Below, piece after piece: positions 19,471-28,062 of a stretch of DNA of 64,000 nucleotides. The stretch spans positions 62,001 through 126,000 of the forward strand of contig CAVVIT010000011.1 of the NCBI GenBank assembly GCA_963748405.1. The letters run 5' to 3'. The position numbers and the translations under genes are program-made. The stretch's first letter is position 1. Every line of letters starts with the position of its first letter. This DNA comes from Fen-1273 sp963748405. Lineage in GTDB: Bacteria > Bacteroidota > Ignavibacteria > UBA10030 > UBA6906. The notes under the pieces were generated by a model. It was not told the origin of the DNA. It was given only the letters and a program-made list of their open reading frames with translations, and made no database searches.

Positions 19471-20622
19471 ATGCGGACACAGAACATGATGTATGCGGCT
19501 CTCACGGCGGCTCTCGCGGCGGTTGCACTTTCGGGTTGCGGCGGACGGTCCGGCGCGGAGCAGAAGCCCCCTCCCGGCGTCCCGGTCGCCGTGTACCGGA
19601 TTGACAGCGCCAGGGCGTCGTACTACGACGAATACCCCGCGACGGTCTTCGCGCTGAACCAGGTCGACCTTCGCCCGGAGGTGTCCGGCTACATCGTGGG
19701 AATCTACGTCAAGGACGGCCAGCGGGTCCGGCAGGGGATGAAGCTGTACGCGATCGACCAGCAGCACTACCAGGCGGCGTACGATCAGGCGGTCGCCAAT
19801 CTGAGCACCGCGCGGTCCAACCTTGCGAAGCTGCAGCAGGACGTCGACAGGTACAACGAGCTGGCGAAGAGCGACGCGATCGCACGGCAGACGCTCGAGC
19901 ACGCGGTGGCGGACCTCGAGGCCGCGAAGACACAGGTGGCGGCCCTGGAGGCGAACGTCAAGAACGTGCAGACCGACCTCCGGTACTCGGTGATCACGTC
20001 CCCGTTCGACGGCACGATCTCCTTTTCGCAGGTGAAGGTCGGCTCTTCCGTCACTGCGGGGCAGACCCTGCTGAACACCGTGTCCACCGACGATCCGATG
20101 GCCGTCGACTGCAACGTGGACCAGAAACAGATCAGCCGCTTCGCCGTCCTGCTCGGCAGGAAACCCGCCGCGCACGACACGACGTTCACGATCGTCCTGC
20201 CGGACGGATCCGTGTATCCCCAGCCGGGCGCGCTGAGCGTCATCGACAGGGCGGTCGATCCGCAGACGGGGACGATCCGCGTGCGGGTGGTGTTCCCGAA
20301 CCCCCGCGGTCTCCTGAAGGCCGGCCTCACGTGCAACCTCCGGATAGGAAACATGAGCGCCGCGAGCGCCGTGCTGCTCCCGTTCAGGGCGGTCGTGGAG
20401 CAGATGGGAGAGTACTTTGTGTTCGTGGTGTCCGCCGACAAAGTCACGCAGCGCCGGATCGAACTGGGCACGAGGATCAACGACATGGTCGTGGTGCGGA
20501 GCGGCCTCGCCGGGGGCGACCAGGTCGTTGTGGACGGTGTGCAGAAACTGAGGGACAATGCCACCGTGGCCGTCGTGTCGGGCCCCGGGAGGCCGGCAAC
20601 GCAAACCGCTTTGCCGAACTAG
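19471..20622 (+). CDS. RND efflux periplasmic adaptor, lipoprotein
   Basis: Membrane fusion protein (HlyD/AcrA family), 383 residues, linking the RND pump to the TolC channel. The N-terminus has a lipobox, ALSGCGG, so it is predicted to be anchored as a lipoprotein. The beta-barrel/lipoyl/coiled-coil pattern is visible: VDLRPEVSGYIVGIYVKDGQRVRQG, a helical hairpin at about 95-165, and VITSPFDGTISF closing the lipoyl domain. It starts 17 bases after the tolC-like gene and three bases before the pump gene. Confidence 0.92.
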   Translation: MRTQNMMYAALTAALAAVALSGCGGRSGAEQKPPPGVPVAVYRIDSARASYYDEYPATVFALNQVDLRPEVSGYIVGIYVKDGQRVRQGMKLYAIDQQHYQAAYDQAVANLSTARSNLAKLQQDVDRYNELAKSDAIARQTLEHAVADLEAAKTQVAALEANVKNVQTDLRYSVITSPFDGTISFSQVKVGSSVTAGQTLLNTVSTDDPMAVDCNVDQKQISRFAVLLGRKPAAHDTTFTIVLPDGSVYPQPGALSVIDRAVDPQTGTIRVRVVFPNPRGLLKAGLTCNLRIGNMSAASAVLLPFRAVVEQMGEYFVFVVSADKVTQRRIELGTRINDMVVVRSGLAGGDQVVVDGVQKLRDNATVAVVSGPGRPATQTALPN

Positions 20623-20625
20623 CCC

Positions 20626-23600
20626 ATGATCGCAAACACGTTTCTCGATCGCCCGGTCACGGCGATCGTCGTCTCTCTCGTCATTGTGCTCGTCGGTCTC
20701 CTGGCGATCTACACGCTGCCGATCAGCCAGTACCCCGACATCACCCCGCCGACCGTCCAGATCACCGGCGTCTTCAACGGCGCCGACGCGCAGACCGTGG
20801 AACAGACCGTGACGACCCCGATCGAATCCCAGGTCAACGGGACCCCGGGCATGGCCTACATGGTGGGGAACAGCACGAACGACGGGCGGACCACGATCAA
20901 CGTCACGCTGAACGTCGGCACGAACCCCGACATCGCCGCCCTCGATATCCAGAACCGTGTGGGCATCGCGACCCCCCAGCTCCCCGATGACGTCAAACGG
21001 CTGGGGCTGACGACGAGGAAACGGAACCCGAGCATCCTCCTCCTTGTCGCCATCTATTCCCCGGAAGGGACGCACGGCGTCCCCTTCCTGGACAATTACA
21101 CGAACATCTTCGTCCGCGACGCGCTCCTGCGCGTGAACGGGGTGGGAGACGTCTTTACGCGCGCCGACGATTTCAGCATGCGCGTCTGGCTGGAACCGGA
21201 CAAGATGGCCCAGCTCGGTCTCACGACGAACGATGTCGTGAACGCGCTCGCCGAGCAGAACATCCAGATCGCCGCCGGTTCCGTCGGTGCGCCCCCGCAG
21301 TCGAGCGCCCAGCCGTTTGAATACACGGTGTTCACGAACAGCCGCCTCTCGAGCGAGGAGCAGTTCCGCCAGATCATCGTCCGGGCCAACCCGCGCGAGG
21401 GATCCGAGGTCCACCTGGGGGACGTCGCCCGGGTACAGCTCGGCAAATTCGCGTATGCGAGCAACTCGTTCGTCGACGGCAAGCGCGCATCGTATCTTCT
21501 TGTCTACCAGGCTCCGGGGAGCAACGCGCTCGACGTGGCGAAGGGCATTTACGCCACGATGGACCGCCTCCGGCTGGGGTTCCCGAAAGACGTGGATTAC
21601 GTCGTCCCGTTCGAATCCGTCTCAGTCGTCAAGGTGTCGATCAACGAGGTGGTGCTGACCCTCGTGGAGGCCCTGGGGCTTGTGGTGCTCGTGGTGTTCC
21701 TCTTCCTCCAGAGCTGGCGGGCCACGCTGATCCCCGTCCTGGCGATCCCCGTCTCGATCATCGGCACGTTCGCGCTCTTTCTCCCGCTCGGCTTCACGAT
21801 CAACACGCTGACGATGTTCGGGTTCGTTCTGGCGATCGGGATCGTCGTCGACGACGCGATCATCGTCGTGGAGGCGGTCCAGCACTACATCGACCGCGAA
21901 GGACTCACCCCCGCGGAGGCCTCGCGGAAAGCCATGGCGGACATCTCGGGGCCGGTGGTGGCGATTGCGCTCATCCTGGCGGCCGTCTTCATTCCGGTCG
22001 GATTCATCCCCGGGATCGTCGGGCGGCTCTACCAGCAGTTTGCGATCACGATCGCGATTTCCGTGCTCATCTCCGCGTTCGTCGCGCTGTCGCTCACCCC
22101 GGCCCTCTGCTCGCTCTTCCTGAAGCCCTCCGTCGTGGGCAAGCAGTCGAAGGGGATCGGAAAATTCTTCGGCCGGTTCAACGACTGGCTCGAGCGGACG
22201 ACGGGGACATACGCCCGGTGGGTCCGGCAGTGCATACGGTTCTCCCGGTACGCCATCATCATCCTCGTCTGCATTTACGCGGCGACGGTGTTCATGTTCA
22301 GGAACAAGCCGACGGGGTTTATCCCGACCGAGGACGAGGGGCGCGTGTACGTCACGTTCGAGCTCCCCGAGTCGTCTTCCACGACGCGGAGCCTTGACGT
22401 GCTGAACACGATGATGGACGCCCTGAAGGAGACACCGGGTGTGGCGCATTTTGCGGCGCTGGGGGGGCTCAACGTCGTCACGTTCGCGACGAAATCCAAC
22501 AGCGGCACGATTTTCGTCCAGCTCAAGCCGTGGGACGAGCGGACGGACAAATCGCTCCAGCTCAACGGTATTATTGCCTCCCTGCAGAAGCGGTTCGCCG
22601 CGATACGGGACGCCAACGTCGTCGTCATTTCCCCTCCCGCGATACCGGGGCTCGGACAGACCGGCGGGTTCTCCTTTGAGCTCGAGCAGCACGAGAGCAC
22701 CGACGACATCAAGCAGTTCGAGAACGTCGTGCGCACGTTTGTCGCGGAGGCGAACAAGCGCCCCGAGCTTTCCCGCGTGTTCTCGTTTTTCACGGCGCGG
22801 ACCCCGGGCTACCAGGTCGACGTGGACAGGGAGGAGTGCAAGAAGCTCGGGATCTCGATCGCGGACGTTTTCAACACACTCCAGACGTACCTGGGGAGCC
22901 GGTACGTGAACGATTTCACGATTTACGGCCGCAATTTCCACGTCGTCGCGCAGGCCGACACGGAATACCGGGCCGATATCGACAATCTTTCGAAGTACTA
23001 CGTCCGGAACGCCCGGGGAGACATGATTCCCCTCAGCACGCTCATACGGTCGAAGGTCGTGGAGAACGCCCCGCTGATCTCCCATTTCAATCTCTTCCGC
23101 ACCGCGGAGATCAACGGCGGCGCCGCGCCCGGCTACAGCAGCGGGGAGGCGATCGCGGCGCTCCGCGATGTCGCCGCGCAGGTTCTCCCTTCCGGGTACG
23201 GCTACGAGTTCTCCGGCCTGTCGCGCGAGGAAATCAACGCGGGAAGCAGCACCGCCACGATCTTCACGCTTTCGATCGTGTTCGTGTTCCTGTTCCTCAC
23301 CGCGCTCTATGAGAGCTGGTCCGTCCCCTTCGCCGTCCTCCTCGCCGTTCCCCTCGGGGCGTTCGGCGCCATCCTGACGCTCACGCTCATCCCGAGCCTG
23401 AGCGACAACGTGTACGCGCAGATCGGCCTCGTGGCGCTCATCGGGCTTGCGGCGAAGAACGCCATCCTGATCGTGGAGTTCGCCAAGGTGCGCGTGGACC
23501 GCGGCGTGTCGATCCTCTCCTCGACCATCGAGGCCATCACGCTCCGCCTTCGTCCGATCCTGATGACGTCGCTGGCCTTCATCTTCGGCGTGTCGCCCCT

Positions 23601-23751
23601 GGCCTTCGCCACGGGGGCCGGCGCACAGGCGCGCTCGACGATCGGGTGGACGGTGCTCGGGGGGATGCTCTCGGCCACGATGCTGGCCATCTTCGCGGTC
23701 CCCGTGCTGTTCGTGACGATTTCCCGCATCGCCTACCGCAGGGACGATTGA
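20626..23751 (+). CDS. RND multidrug efflux pump, HAE1 (AcrB-like) family
   Basis: Inner-membrane proton-driven exporter of 1041 residues, the length of AcrB (1049). The N-terminus FLDRPVTAIVVSLVIVLVGLLAI is typical for the family. Both proton-relay elements are present: the aspartate pair in TM4 (GIVVDDAIIVVEA) and the lysine in TM10 (GLAAKNAILIVEFAK). The periplasmic porter loops SQYPDITPPTVQI match AcrB. The HAE1 type favours hydrophobic or amphiphilic drugs over metals. The operon is TolC-like, adaptor, pump, with no local regulator gene. Confidence 0.95.
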   Translation: MIANTFLDRPVTAIVVSLVIVLVGLLAIYTLPISQYPDITPPTVQITGVFNGADAQTVEQTVTTPIESQVNGTPGMAYMVGNSTNDGRTTINVTLNVGTNPDIAALDIQNRVGIATPQLPDDVKRLGLTTRKRNPSILLLVAIYSPEGTHGVPFLDNYTNIFVRDALLRVNGVGDVFTRADDFSMRVWLEPDKMAQLGLTTNDVVNALAEQNIQIAAGSVGAPPQSSAQPFEYTVFTNSRLSSEEQFRQIIVRANPREGSEVHLGDVARVQLGKFAYASNSFVDGKRASYLLVYQAPGSNALDVAKGIYATMDRLRLGFPKDVDYVVPFESVSVVKVSINEVVLTLVEALGLVVLVVFLFLQSWRATLIPVLAIPVSIIGTFALFLPLGFTINTLTMFGFVLAIGIVVDDAIIVVEAVQHYIDREGLTPAEASRKAMADISGPVVAIALILAAVFIPVGFIPGIVGRLYQQFAITIAISVLISAFVALSLTPALCSLFLKPSVVGKQSKGIGKFFGRFNDWLERTTGTYARWVRQCIRFSRYAIIILVCIYAATVFMFRNKPTGFIPTEDEGRVYVTFELPESSSTTRSLDVLNTMMDALKETPGVAHFAALGGLNVVTFATKSNSGTIFVQLKPWDERTDKSLQLNGIIASLQKRFAAIRDANVVVISPPAIPGLGQTGGFSFELEQHESTDDIKQFENVVRTFVAEANKRPELSRVFSFFTARTPGYQVDVDREECKKLGISIADVFNTLQTYLGSRYVNDFTIYGRNFHVVAQADTEYRADIDNLSKYYVRNARGDMIPLSTLIRSKVVENAPLISHFNLFRTAEINGGAAPGYSSGEAIAALRDVAAQVLPSGYGYEFSGLSREEINAGSSTATIFTLSIVFVFLFLTALYESWSVPFAVLLAVPLGAFGAILTLTLIPSLSDNVYAQIGLVALIGLAAKNAILIVEFAKVRVDRGVSILSSTIEAITLRLRPILMTSLAFIFGVSPLAFATGAGAQARSTIGWTVLGGMLSATMLAIFAVPVLFVTISRIAYRRDD

Positions 23752-23776
23752 TTCTCTTCTGATTCTCCTGTACATT
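23748..23776 (+). promoter_or_regulatory. Promoter for the DUF3078 gene
   Basis: TTGATT at 23748-23753 (overlapping the pump stop codon) and TACATT at 23771-23776 have a 17-base spacer. The hairpin at 23798-23826 lies between this promoter and the gene at 23869. Confidence 0.5.
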
Positions 23777-23797
23777 GTCCATATGCTCGTCACATCA

Positions 23798-23829
23798 CAG
23801 CCTCTCGCGTGAATCACGGGAGGCTGTTT
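23798..23829 (+). terminator. Hairpin after the RND operon, terminator or attenuator
   Basis: A 7-bp stem (23798-23804 with 23820-23826) encloses a second 4-bp stem and is followed by TTTC. It can end the efflux message, but it also sits in the leader of the DUF3078 transcript. Confidence 0.5.
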
Positions 23830-23868
23830 CATGTACGAAACCACGGACATTGTGCAAAGGTACTGAAC

Positions 23869-24777
23869 GTGAAGACCACCGTAATAGGAATCATGCTGGC
23901 GCTCACTTCCCTCGCGGCGTGCGCCCAGCAGTTGACGAAAGATGAGCTGGAGCAGGAACGGATTTACCAGGAAAGGGCGGAGAAGGCGAAGGCGGATTCC
24001 GTCAAAAAGTTCGGGTGGACGCACAACATCGTCACGGGGGTGAACCTCACGGAGGTCGCCTTCAGCGACTGGGCGCAGGGAGGGACGAACGTCTTCGCCT
24101 ACACGCCGTGGCTCAACGGGAGCACCCGGCTGGACATGGAGGGGACGGACTGGGTCACGACGTACAAATTCGCGTACGGGCAGGCGCGGGTGGGATCGCA
24201 GGGGGTCAGGAAGACGGACGATGAGATCTACGTCGAAACGCTGCTGATCCTCAAAATGGACCCGTACGTCAACCCGTACGTCGTGGCGACGATGCGGACC
24301 CAGTTTGCCCTCGGGTACAAGTACGACAATGCGGGGAACGGGACGCCGGTCTCGAGGTTCTTCGATCCCGGCTATCTCACGCAGAGCGCGGGTGTGGCGT
24401 ACCAGCCGGTCCCCGGGGTGAAAACCGGGCTCGGTCTTGCCCTCCGGGAAACCTTCACCTCCCGGTTCAACCAGTACACCGACGATCCGAGGACTGCGGC
24501 GGTGGAGAAGAGAAAAACCGAAGGGGGGCTCAGGATGGTGGCCCACATTGACTGGAAGTTCAGCACGACCGCCGCCCTCACGCTGAACCAGGAACTCTTC
24601 AGCCCTTTCAACAACCTGGACCAGGTGTTCGTCAGGAGCGACAATTCGGTGGCGATGAAGATGAGCAAGTATTTCTCAGTCAATTTCAACGTGCTCCTCG
24701 TGCAGGACGTCTCGGTCTCGCCCCGAACACAGATCAAGCAGGTGCTCGCCGTCGGCGTCAGTTATGTCCTTGTCTGA
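23869..24777 (+). CDS. DUF3078 family envelope protein
   Basis: Exported protein of about 302 residues with the DUF3078 pattern: GWTHNIVTGVNLTEVAFSDWAQGG followed by alternating beta strands, probably a small outer-membrane barrel. DUF3078 is characteristic of Bacteroidota and relatives and has no settled function. I chose the GTG at 23869 because it starts a short lipoprotein-like or Sec signal (GIMLALTSLAACAQQ); an upstream ATG would place 20 polar residues ahead of it. Confidence 0.82.
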   Translation: MKTTVIGIMLALTSLAACAQQLTKDELEQERIYQERAEKAKADSVKKFGWTHNIVTGVNLTEVAFSDWAQGGTNVFAYTPWLNGSTRLDMEGTDWVTTYKFAYGQARVGSQGVRKTDDEIYVETLLILKMDPYVNPYVVATMRTQFALGYKYDNAGNGTPVSRFFDPGYLTQSAGVAYQPVPGVKTGLGLALRETFTSRFNQYTDDPRTAAVEKRKTEGGLRMVAHIDWKFSTTAALTLNQELFSPFNNLDQVFVRSDNSVAMKMSKYFSVNFNVLLVQDVSVSPRTQIKQVLAVGVSYVLV

Positions 24778-25063
24778 GACATCCCCCGTTTCCCCCGCCG
24801 GAGGGAGATGAGCGTATGTCGCCGCGTGCACACTATTGGCCACCGGGTCGATCGCAGGCGACGTCGTTTCAGGCATTGCGGGGTCTCCCGCCGGGAGTCG
24901 GCCGGGGGAAAAGGGGGATCGGCCCCGAAAGACGGCCGAACAGGCCGCTTCCGGATGCGCGATCATCCCGTGACACACGGCACACATACTTCCCGGTCTG
25001 GCATCCGGCGTGCGGGAGACTCTGCAGGAACGTCAATCGCATGCAGAGACAAGGGAGAACGTC

Positions 25064-25246
25064 ATGTCACCACACAGGGAATACTGGGGAATACCGTCGC
25101 CGTCAGAAGAGCTTTACACGTTCCCGCTTGCGGGAGACGGAACCGGAAACGGCGAAACCATGATCCTGGGCGGGCGGCGCATGTTTGTCCTGAATATCGA
25201 ATGCGACGAAGAAGAGGCGGACTTCATCCCCGAGACATTCGAGTAG
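25064..25246 (+). CDS. Small acidic protein, unknown
   Basis: A 60-residue frame starting at an ATG with AAGGGAG seven bases upstream. The C-terminus is acidic (ECDEEEADFIPETFE). No membrane segment or known motif. The 286 bases before it, back to 24777, hold no gene I can support. Confidence 0.5.
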   Translation: MSPHREYWGIPSPSEELYTFPLAGDGTGNGETMILGGRRMFVLNIECDEEEADFIPETFE

Positions 25247-25320
25247 AGGATGTAGCCGCCCGCCTGCCGCAATGACCGTCCGGGAGGGACCTTTTCGCCC
25301 CGCCCGGGCGTTTCTTCCCT

Positions 25321-26271
25321 ATGCATATGACGCCGAAAGGCCAGCCGCCGAAATCAAAGCTTCTCCTTGCATTCGCAGCCGTCTACGTGCTGTGGGGTTC
25401 GACGTACCTTGCCATCCGGTTCGGCGTCGAGACGATACCTCCCTTCATGATGGCGGGAATGCGATTCGCCGTCGCGGGGCTGCTCCTGTACGCCTGGGCG
25501 AGATTGCGGGGTGCTCCGCGTCCGTCGGGGAAGGAATGGCGGTCGGCCGCCGTCATCGGCCTTCTCCTGCTGTTCGTCGCAAACGGCGGCGTGACGTGGG
25601 CGGAGCAGCGCGTCCCGTCGGGGATCGCCGCTCTCCTTGCCGCCACTGTTCCGCTCTGGATCGTCATTCTCGACTGGACACTGCACGGGGGCGCACGCCC
25701 CCGGCCCGGCGTCGCGGCCGGATTGACGGTCGGATTCGCGGGGGTCCTGATGCTCGTCGGACCTGACCAGTTACTCGGCGACAGGAGGTTCGACATGGCG
25801 GGGATCGGCGTGCTTCTCGTCGCGGCGGTCTCCTGGGCGACGGGCTCCCTCTATTCCCGCAGGGCGGTGCTCCCCGCCTCCCCTCTCCTTGCGACGTCGA
25901 TGGAAATGCTCTCGGGTGCGGCGGCGCTGTTTCTTCTCGCGGGGCTCACGGGTGAGTTTCAGCGATTCAACCCCCAGGCCGTGTCGGTCCGGTCATGGCT
26001 TTCCGTTGCCTATCTGAGCGTGTTCGGCTCGATCATCGGGTTCTCCGCGTATGTCTGGCTCCTTCGGGTTGCCCACGCCTCGAGAGTGGCGACATATGCG
26101 TATGTCAACCCGGTGATCGCCATTGTGCTGGGATGGAGCCTGGCGGGAGAGGCGTTCACCCTGCAGATGCTCCTGGCGGCGGGCGTGATCGTCCTGGCCG
26201 TGGTGCTCATCATTTCGAGCCAGTCACGGGGTGTGCAACCGGTACACGATCGGAAGGGAGCGGAACGATGA
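25321..26271 (+). CDS. DMT-superfamily transporter (EamA)
   Basis: Ten-helix inner-membrane transporter of 316 residues made of two EamA repeats (about 10-140 and 155-300). It carries the usual family marks WGSTYLAIRFGVETIPPF in helix 1-2 and YAYVNPVIAIVLGW near the end. Members export amino acids or small metabolites; YedA-like proteins are the nearest type. Its stop overlaps the start of the DinB-like gene as ATGA. The substrate cannot be told from sequence. Confidence 0.9.
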   Translation: MHMTPKGQPPKSKLLLAFAAVYVLWGSTYLAIRFGVETIPPFMMAGMRFAVAGLLLYAWARLRGAPRPSGKEWRSAAVIGLLLLFVANGGVTWAEQRVPSGIAALLAATVPLWIVILDWTLHGGARPRPGVAAGLTVGFAGVLMLVGPDQLLGDRRFDMAGIGVLLVAAVSWATGSLYSRRAVLPASPLLATSMEMLSGAAALFLLAGLTGEFQRFNPQAVSVRSWLSVAYLSVFGSIIGFSAYVWLLRVAHASRVATYAYVNPVIAIVLGWSLAGEAFTLQMLLAAGVIVLAVVLIISSQSRGVQPVHDRKGAER

Positions 26272-26801
26272 ATGAAGACCTGCGGTATCCCGTCGGCCCA
26301 TTTGTGAAGCCCTCATCGGTCACTCCCGCCGACCGGGAAAGGTTGATCGGAGAAATCAGCGCCGCTCCCGCACTCCTGCGGGCCGCGGTCAGGGGCCTGA
26401 CCGATGCGCAGCTTGACACCAGGTATCGCGAAGGGGGCTGGACGGTACGGCAGGTCGTTCACCACGTCCCCGACAGCCACATGAATGCGTACATCAGGTT
26501 CAAGCTCGCGCTCACCGAGGAGGATCCGGTCATCCGGACGTACGAGGAATCGCTCTGGGCCGAGATCCCCGAAGCCAGGTCGGCGCCGGTGGAGATTTCG
26601 CTCGCCCTTCTCGAGGCGGTGCACGCCCGCTGGATCGCGGGGATGAAAAGCATCCCCGCCGGTTTGTTTCGGCGCAGGTTCCGTCACCCCGCGCTGGGGC
26701 TGATGACGCTCGATGAACAGATCGCCCTGTATGCGTGGCACGGGCGGCATCACGTCGGCCACATCACCGCGCTCAGACGCCGGATGGGCTGGACCTCCTG
26801 A
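26268..26801 (+). CDS. DinB/YfiT-type metal-dependent transferase
   Basis: Four-helix-bundle DinB-superfamily protein of 177 residues, close to YfiT/BstA bacillithiol transferases. Metal-binding histidines are placed as in the family: VRQVVHHVPDSHMN and the C-terminal YAWHGRHHVGHI. It is translationally coupled to the transporter (start overlaps its stop). If the organism makes bacillithiol, conjugation followed by export would fit the pairing, but that is inference. Confidence 0.85.
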   Translation: MNEDLRYPVGPFVKPSSVTPADRERLIGEISAAPALLRAAVRGLTDAQLDTRYREGGWTVRQVVHHVPDSHMNAYIRFKLALTEEDPVIRTYEESLWAEIPEARSAPVEISLALLEAVHARWIAGMKSIPAGLFRRRFRHPALGLMTLDEQIALYAWHGRHHVGHITALRRRMGWTS

Positions 26802-26826
26802 GCGCGGCGGGTGCGTCCCGCGGACT

Positions 26827-27420
26827 CTACGGCCGAAGGGCCTTTTCGATCGCTCCGGTGATCTCGTCCGACATCGGGGTCACTTTCGACAGGTATTTTC
26901 CGACGATGTTCCCCTGCCTGTCCACGAGGTATTTCTGGAAATTCCATTTCACGTCCCCCCCGTAGTTCGGGTCCGACGTGATGAACCTGTACAGGGGGTG
27001 CTGGTCGCTTCCCGCCACGGAGATCTTTGAAAACAGGTCGAACGTGACGCCGTAGGTGGAAGAGCAGAATGTCCTGATCTGCTCGTCCGTCCCGGGTTCC
27101 TGCGCCCCGAAATTGTTCGCCGGGAATCCGAGGATCATGAATCCCCTGTCCCGGTATTTCCTGTAGAGGGCCTCGAGGTCCCTGTACTGGGGGGTGAATC
27201 CGCACTCGGACGCGACGTTGACGATCAGAAGGACTTTTCCCCTGTACTGCGACAGCGGGACTTCCTTTCCGTCTATGCTTTTCATCGTGAATGAGAATAT
27301 GCCGGCCTCCGGCGTCTCCTTTGCGGCGGTGCGTGTCATGAACGCTCCTGTCATTGCCGCGGCCGCAAGGAGCGCGAACGCTCCGCGGCGGGCCGCATTC
27401 CTGGTGTGTGGTGTCGTCAT
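26827..27420 (-). CDS. Glutathione peroxidase family, exported
   Basis: Thiol peroxidase of the GPx family, 197 residues, with an N-terminal signal peptide (about 1-32), so it acts outside the cytosol. The active-site cysteine is in NVASECGFTPQY; tryptophan and asparagine of the tetrad are in KWNFQKYLV. The glutamine position reads FPANNFGAQEPG, with Asn in place of the canonical Gln, a variant seen in bacterial enzymes. Most bacterial GPx use thioredoxin. It is divergent from the dksA-like gene. Confidence 0.92.
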   Translation of the reverse strand: MTTPHTRNAARRGAFALLAAAAMTGAFMTRTAAKETPEAGIFSFTMKSIDGKEVPLSQYRGKVLLIVNVASECGFTPQYRDLEALYRKYRDRGFMILGFPANNFGAQEPGTDEQIRTFCSSTYGVTFDLFSKISVAGSDQHPLYRFITSDPNYGGDVKWNFQKYLVDRQGNIVGKYLSKVTPMSDEITGAIEKALRP

Positions 27421-27520
27421 GGATCATCCCCGTCAGTGTGCGTGAAGTGCCGTGTTCCCCCCCGGATTGAACATGGCTCCCCGGAAGGGAGTTCCTCCGC
27501 ACGCGCGTCACAACGCGGGC

Positions 27521-27550
27521 TTGACTTTTGTGACCCCGATTTTGTACATT
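27521..27550 (+). promoter_or_regulatory. Promoter of the DksA-like gene
   Basis: TTGACT at 27521-27526 and TACATT at 27545-27550 with an 18-base spacer. The leader to the ATG is about 65 bases. Confidence 0.45.
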
Positions 27551-27620
27551 GATCGAAGAACCCTCTGAGGAATGCCGTTCGATGCAAATGGAGTGCATCC
27601 TTTGCGTCAAGGAGGTGGCT

Positions 27621-27968
27621 ATGAAGAGGAGCGCGAGGTCGATGCGGAGGGTGGTGCTGTGCAGGATGTTCGACCTTCTCGAGCAGACGTACGGCATCGA
27701 TGTGGATCGCGAGGAGTTTATCGGCGAGCGGGTCTCGTTCCACGAGATCGACGCGGCTCTCGCCTTCAAAAGCGATCCGCGTCTCGACGAGCTCCGGGGC
27801 GCACTCGAGAGGATCGATGAGGGCTCGTTCGGGGTCTGCATCGGGTGCAAATCGGACATTGACGAGCGGCTGCTCGAGGCAGAACCCGCCCGCAGGATGT
27901 GCGACAAATGTGAAAAAGAGTACAACCGGTCATCGTCGGTCTACATGGAGGCTCACGCGCTCCGCTAG
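27621..27968 (+). CDS. DksA/TraR-type zinc-finger protein
   Basis: Cytosolic protein of 115 residues with a C-terminal DksA/TraR C4 zinc finger: CIGC and CDKC, the second pair 21 residues on, with the conserved GSFGVCIGC lead-in. The N-terminal helices are short. Such proteins bind the RNA polymerase secondary channel or act as general stress adaptors. The start is set by AAGGAGGT six bases before the ATG at 27621; the frame is open 24 codons further upstream. Confidence 0.85.
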   Translation: MKRSARSMRRVVLCRMFDLLEQTYGIDVDREEFIGERVSFHEIDAALAFKSDPRLDELRGALERIDEGSFGVCIGCKSDIDERLLEAEPARRMCDKCEKEYNRSSSVYMEAHALR

Positions 27969-28062
27969 GCCGGTGTTTTTCGCCGGTTCTGCTCCCCAGG
28001 CCTGTCCCACCGCAACGGCCCACCGGTAACTCTGCACTTGTTTCACCACCTGTACGGAAAGA

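Noticed and set aside
26827..27420. Selenocysteine in the glutathione peroxidase
   Set aside because: The active-site codon is cysteine and no in-frame TGA is present.
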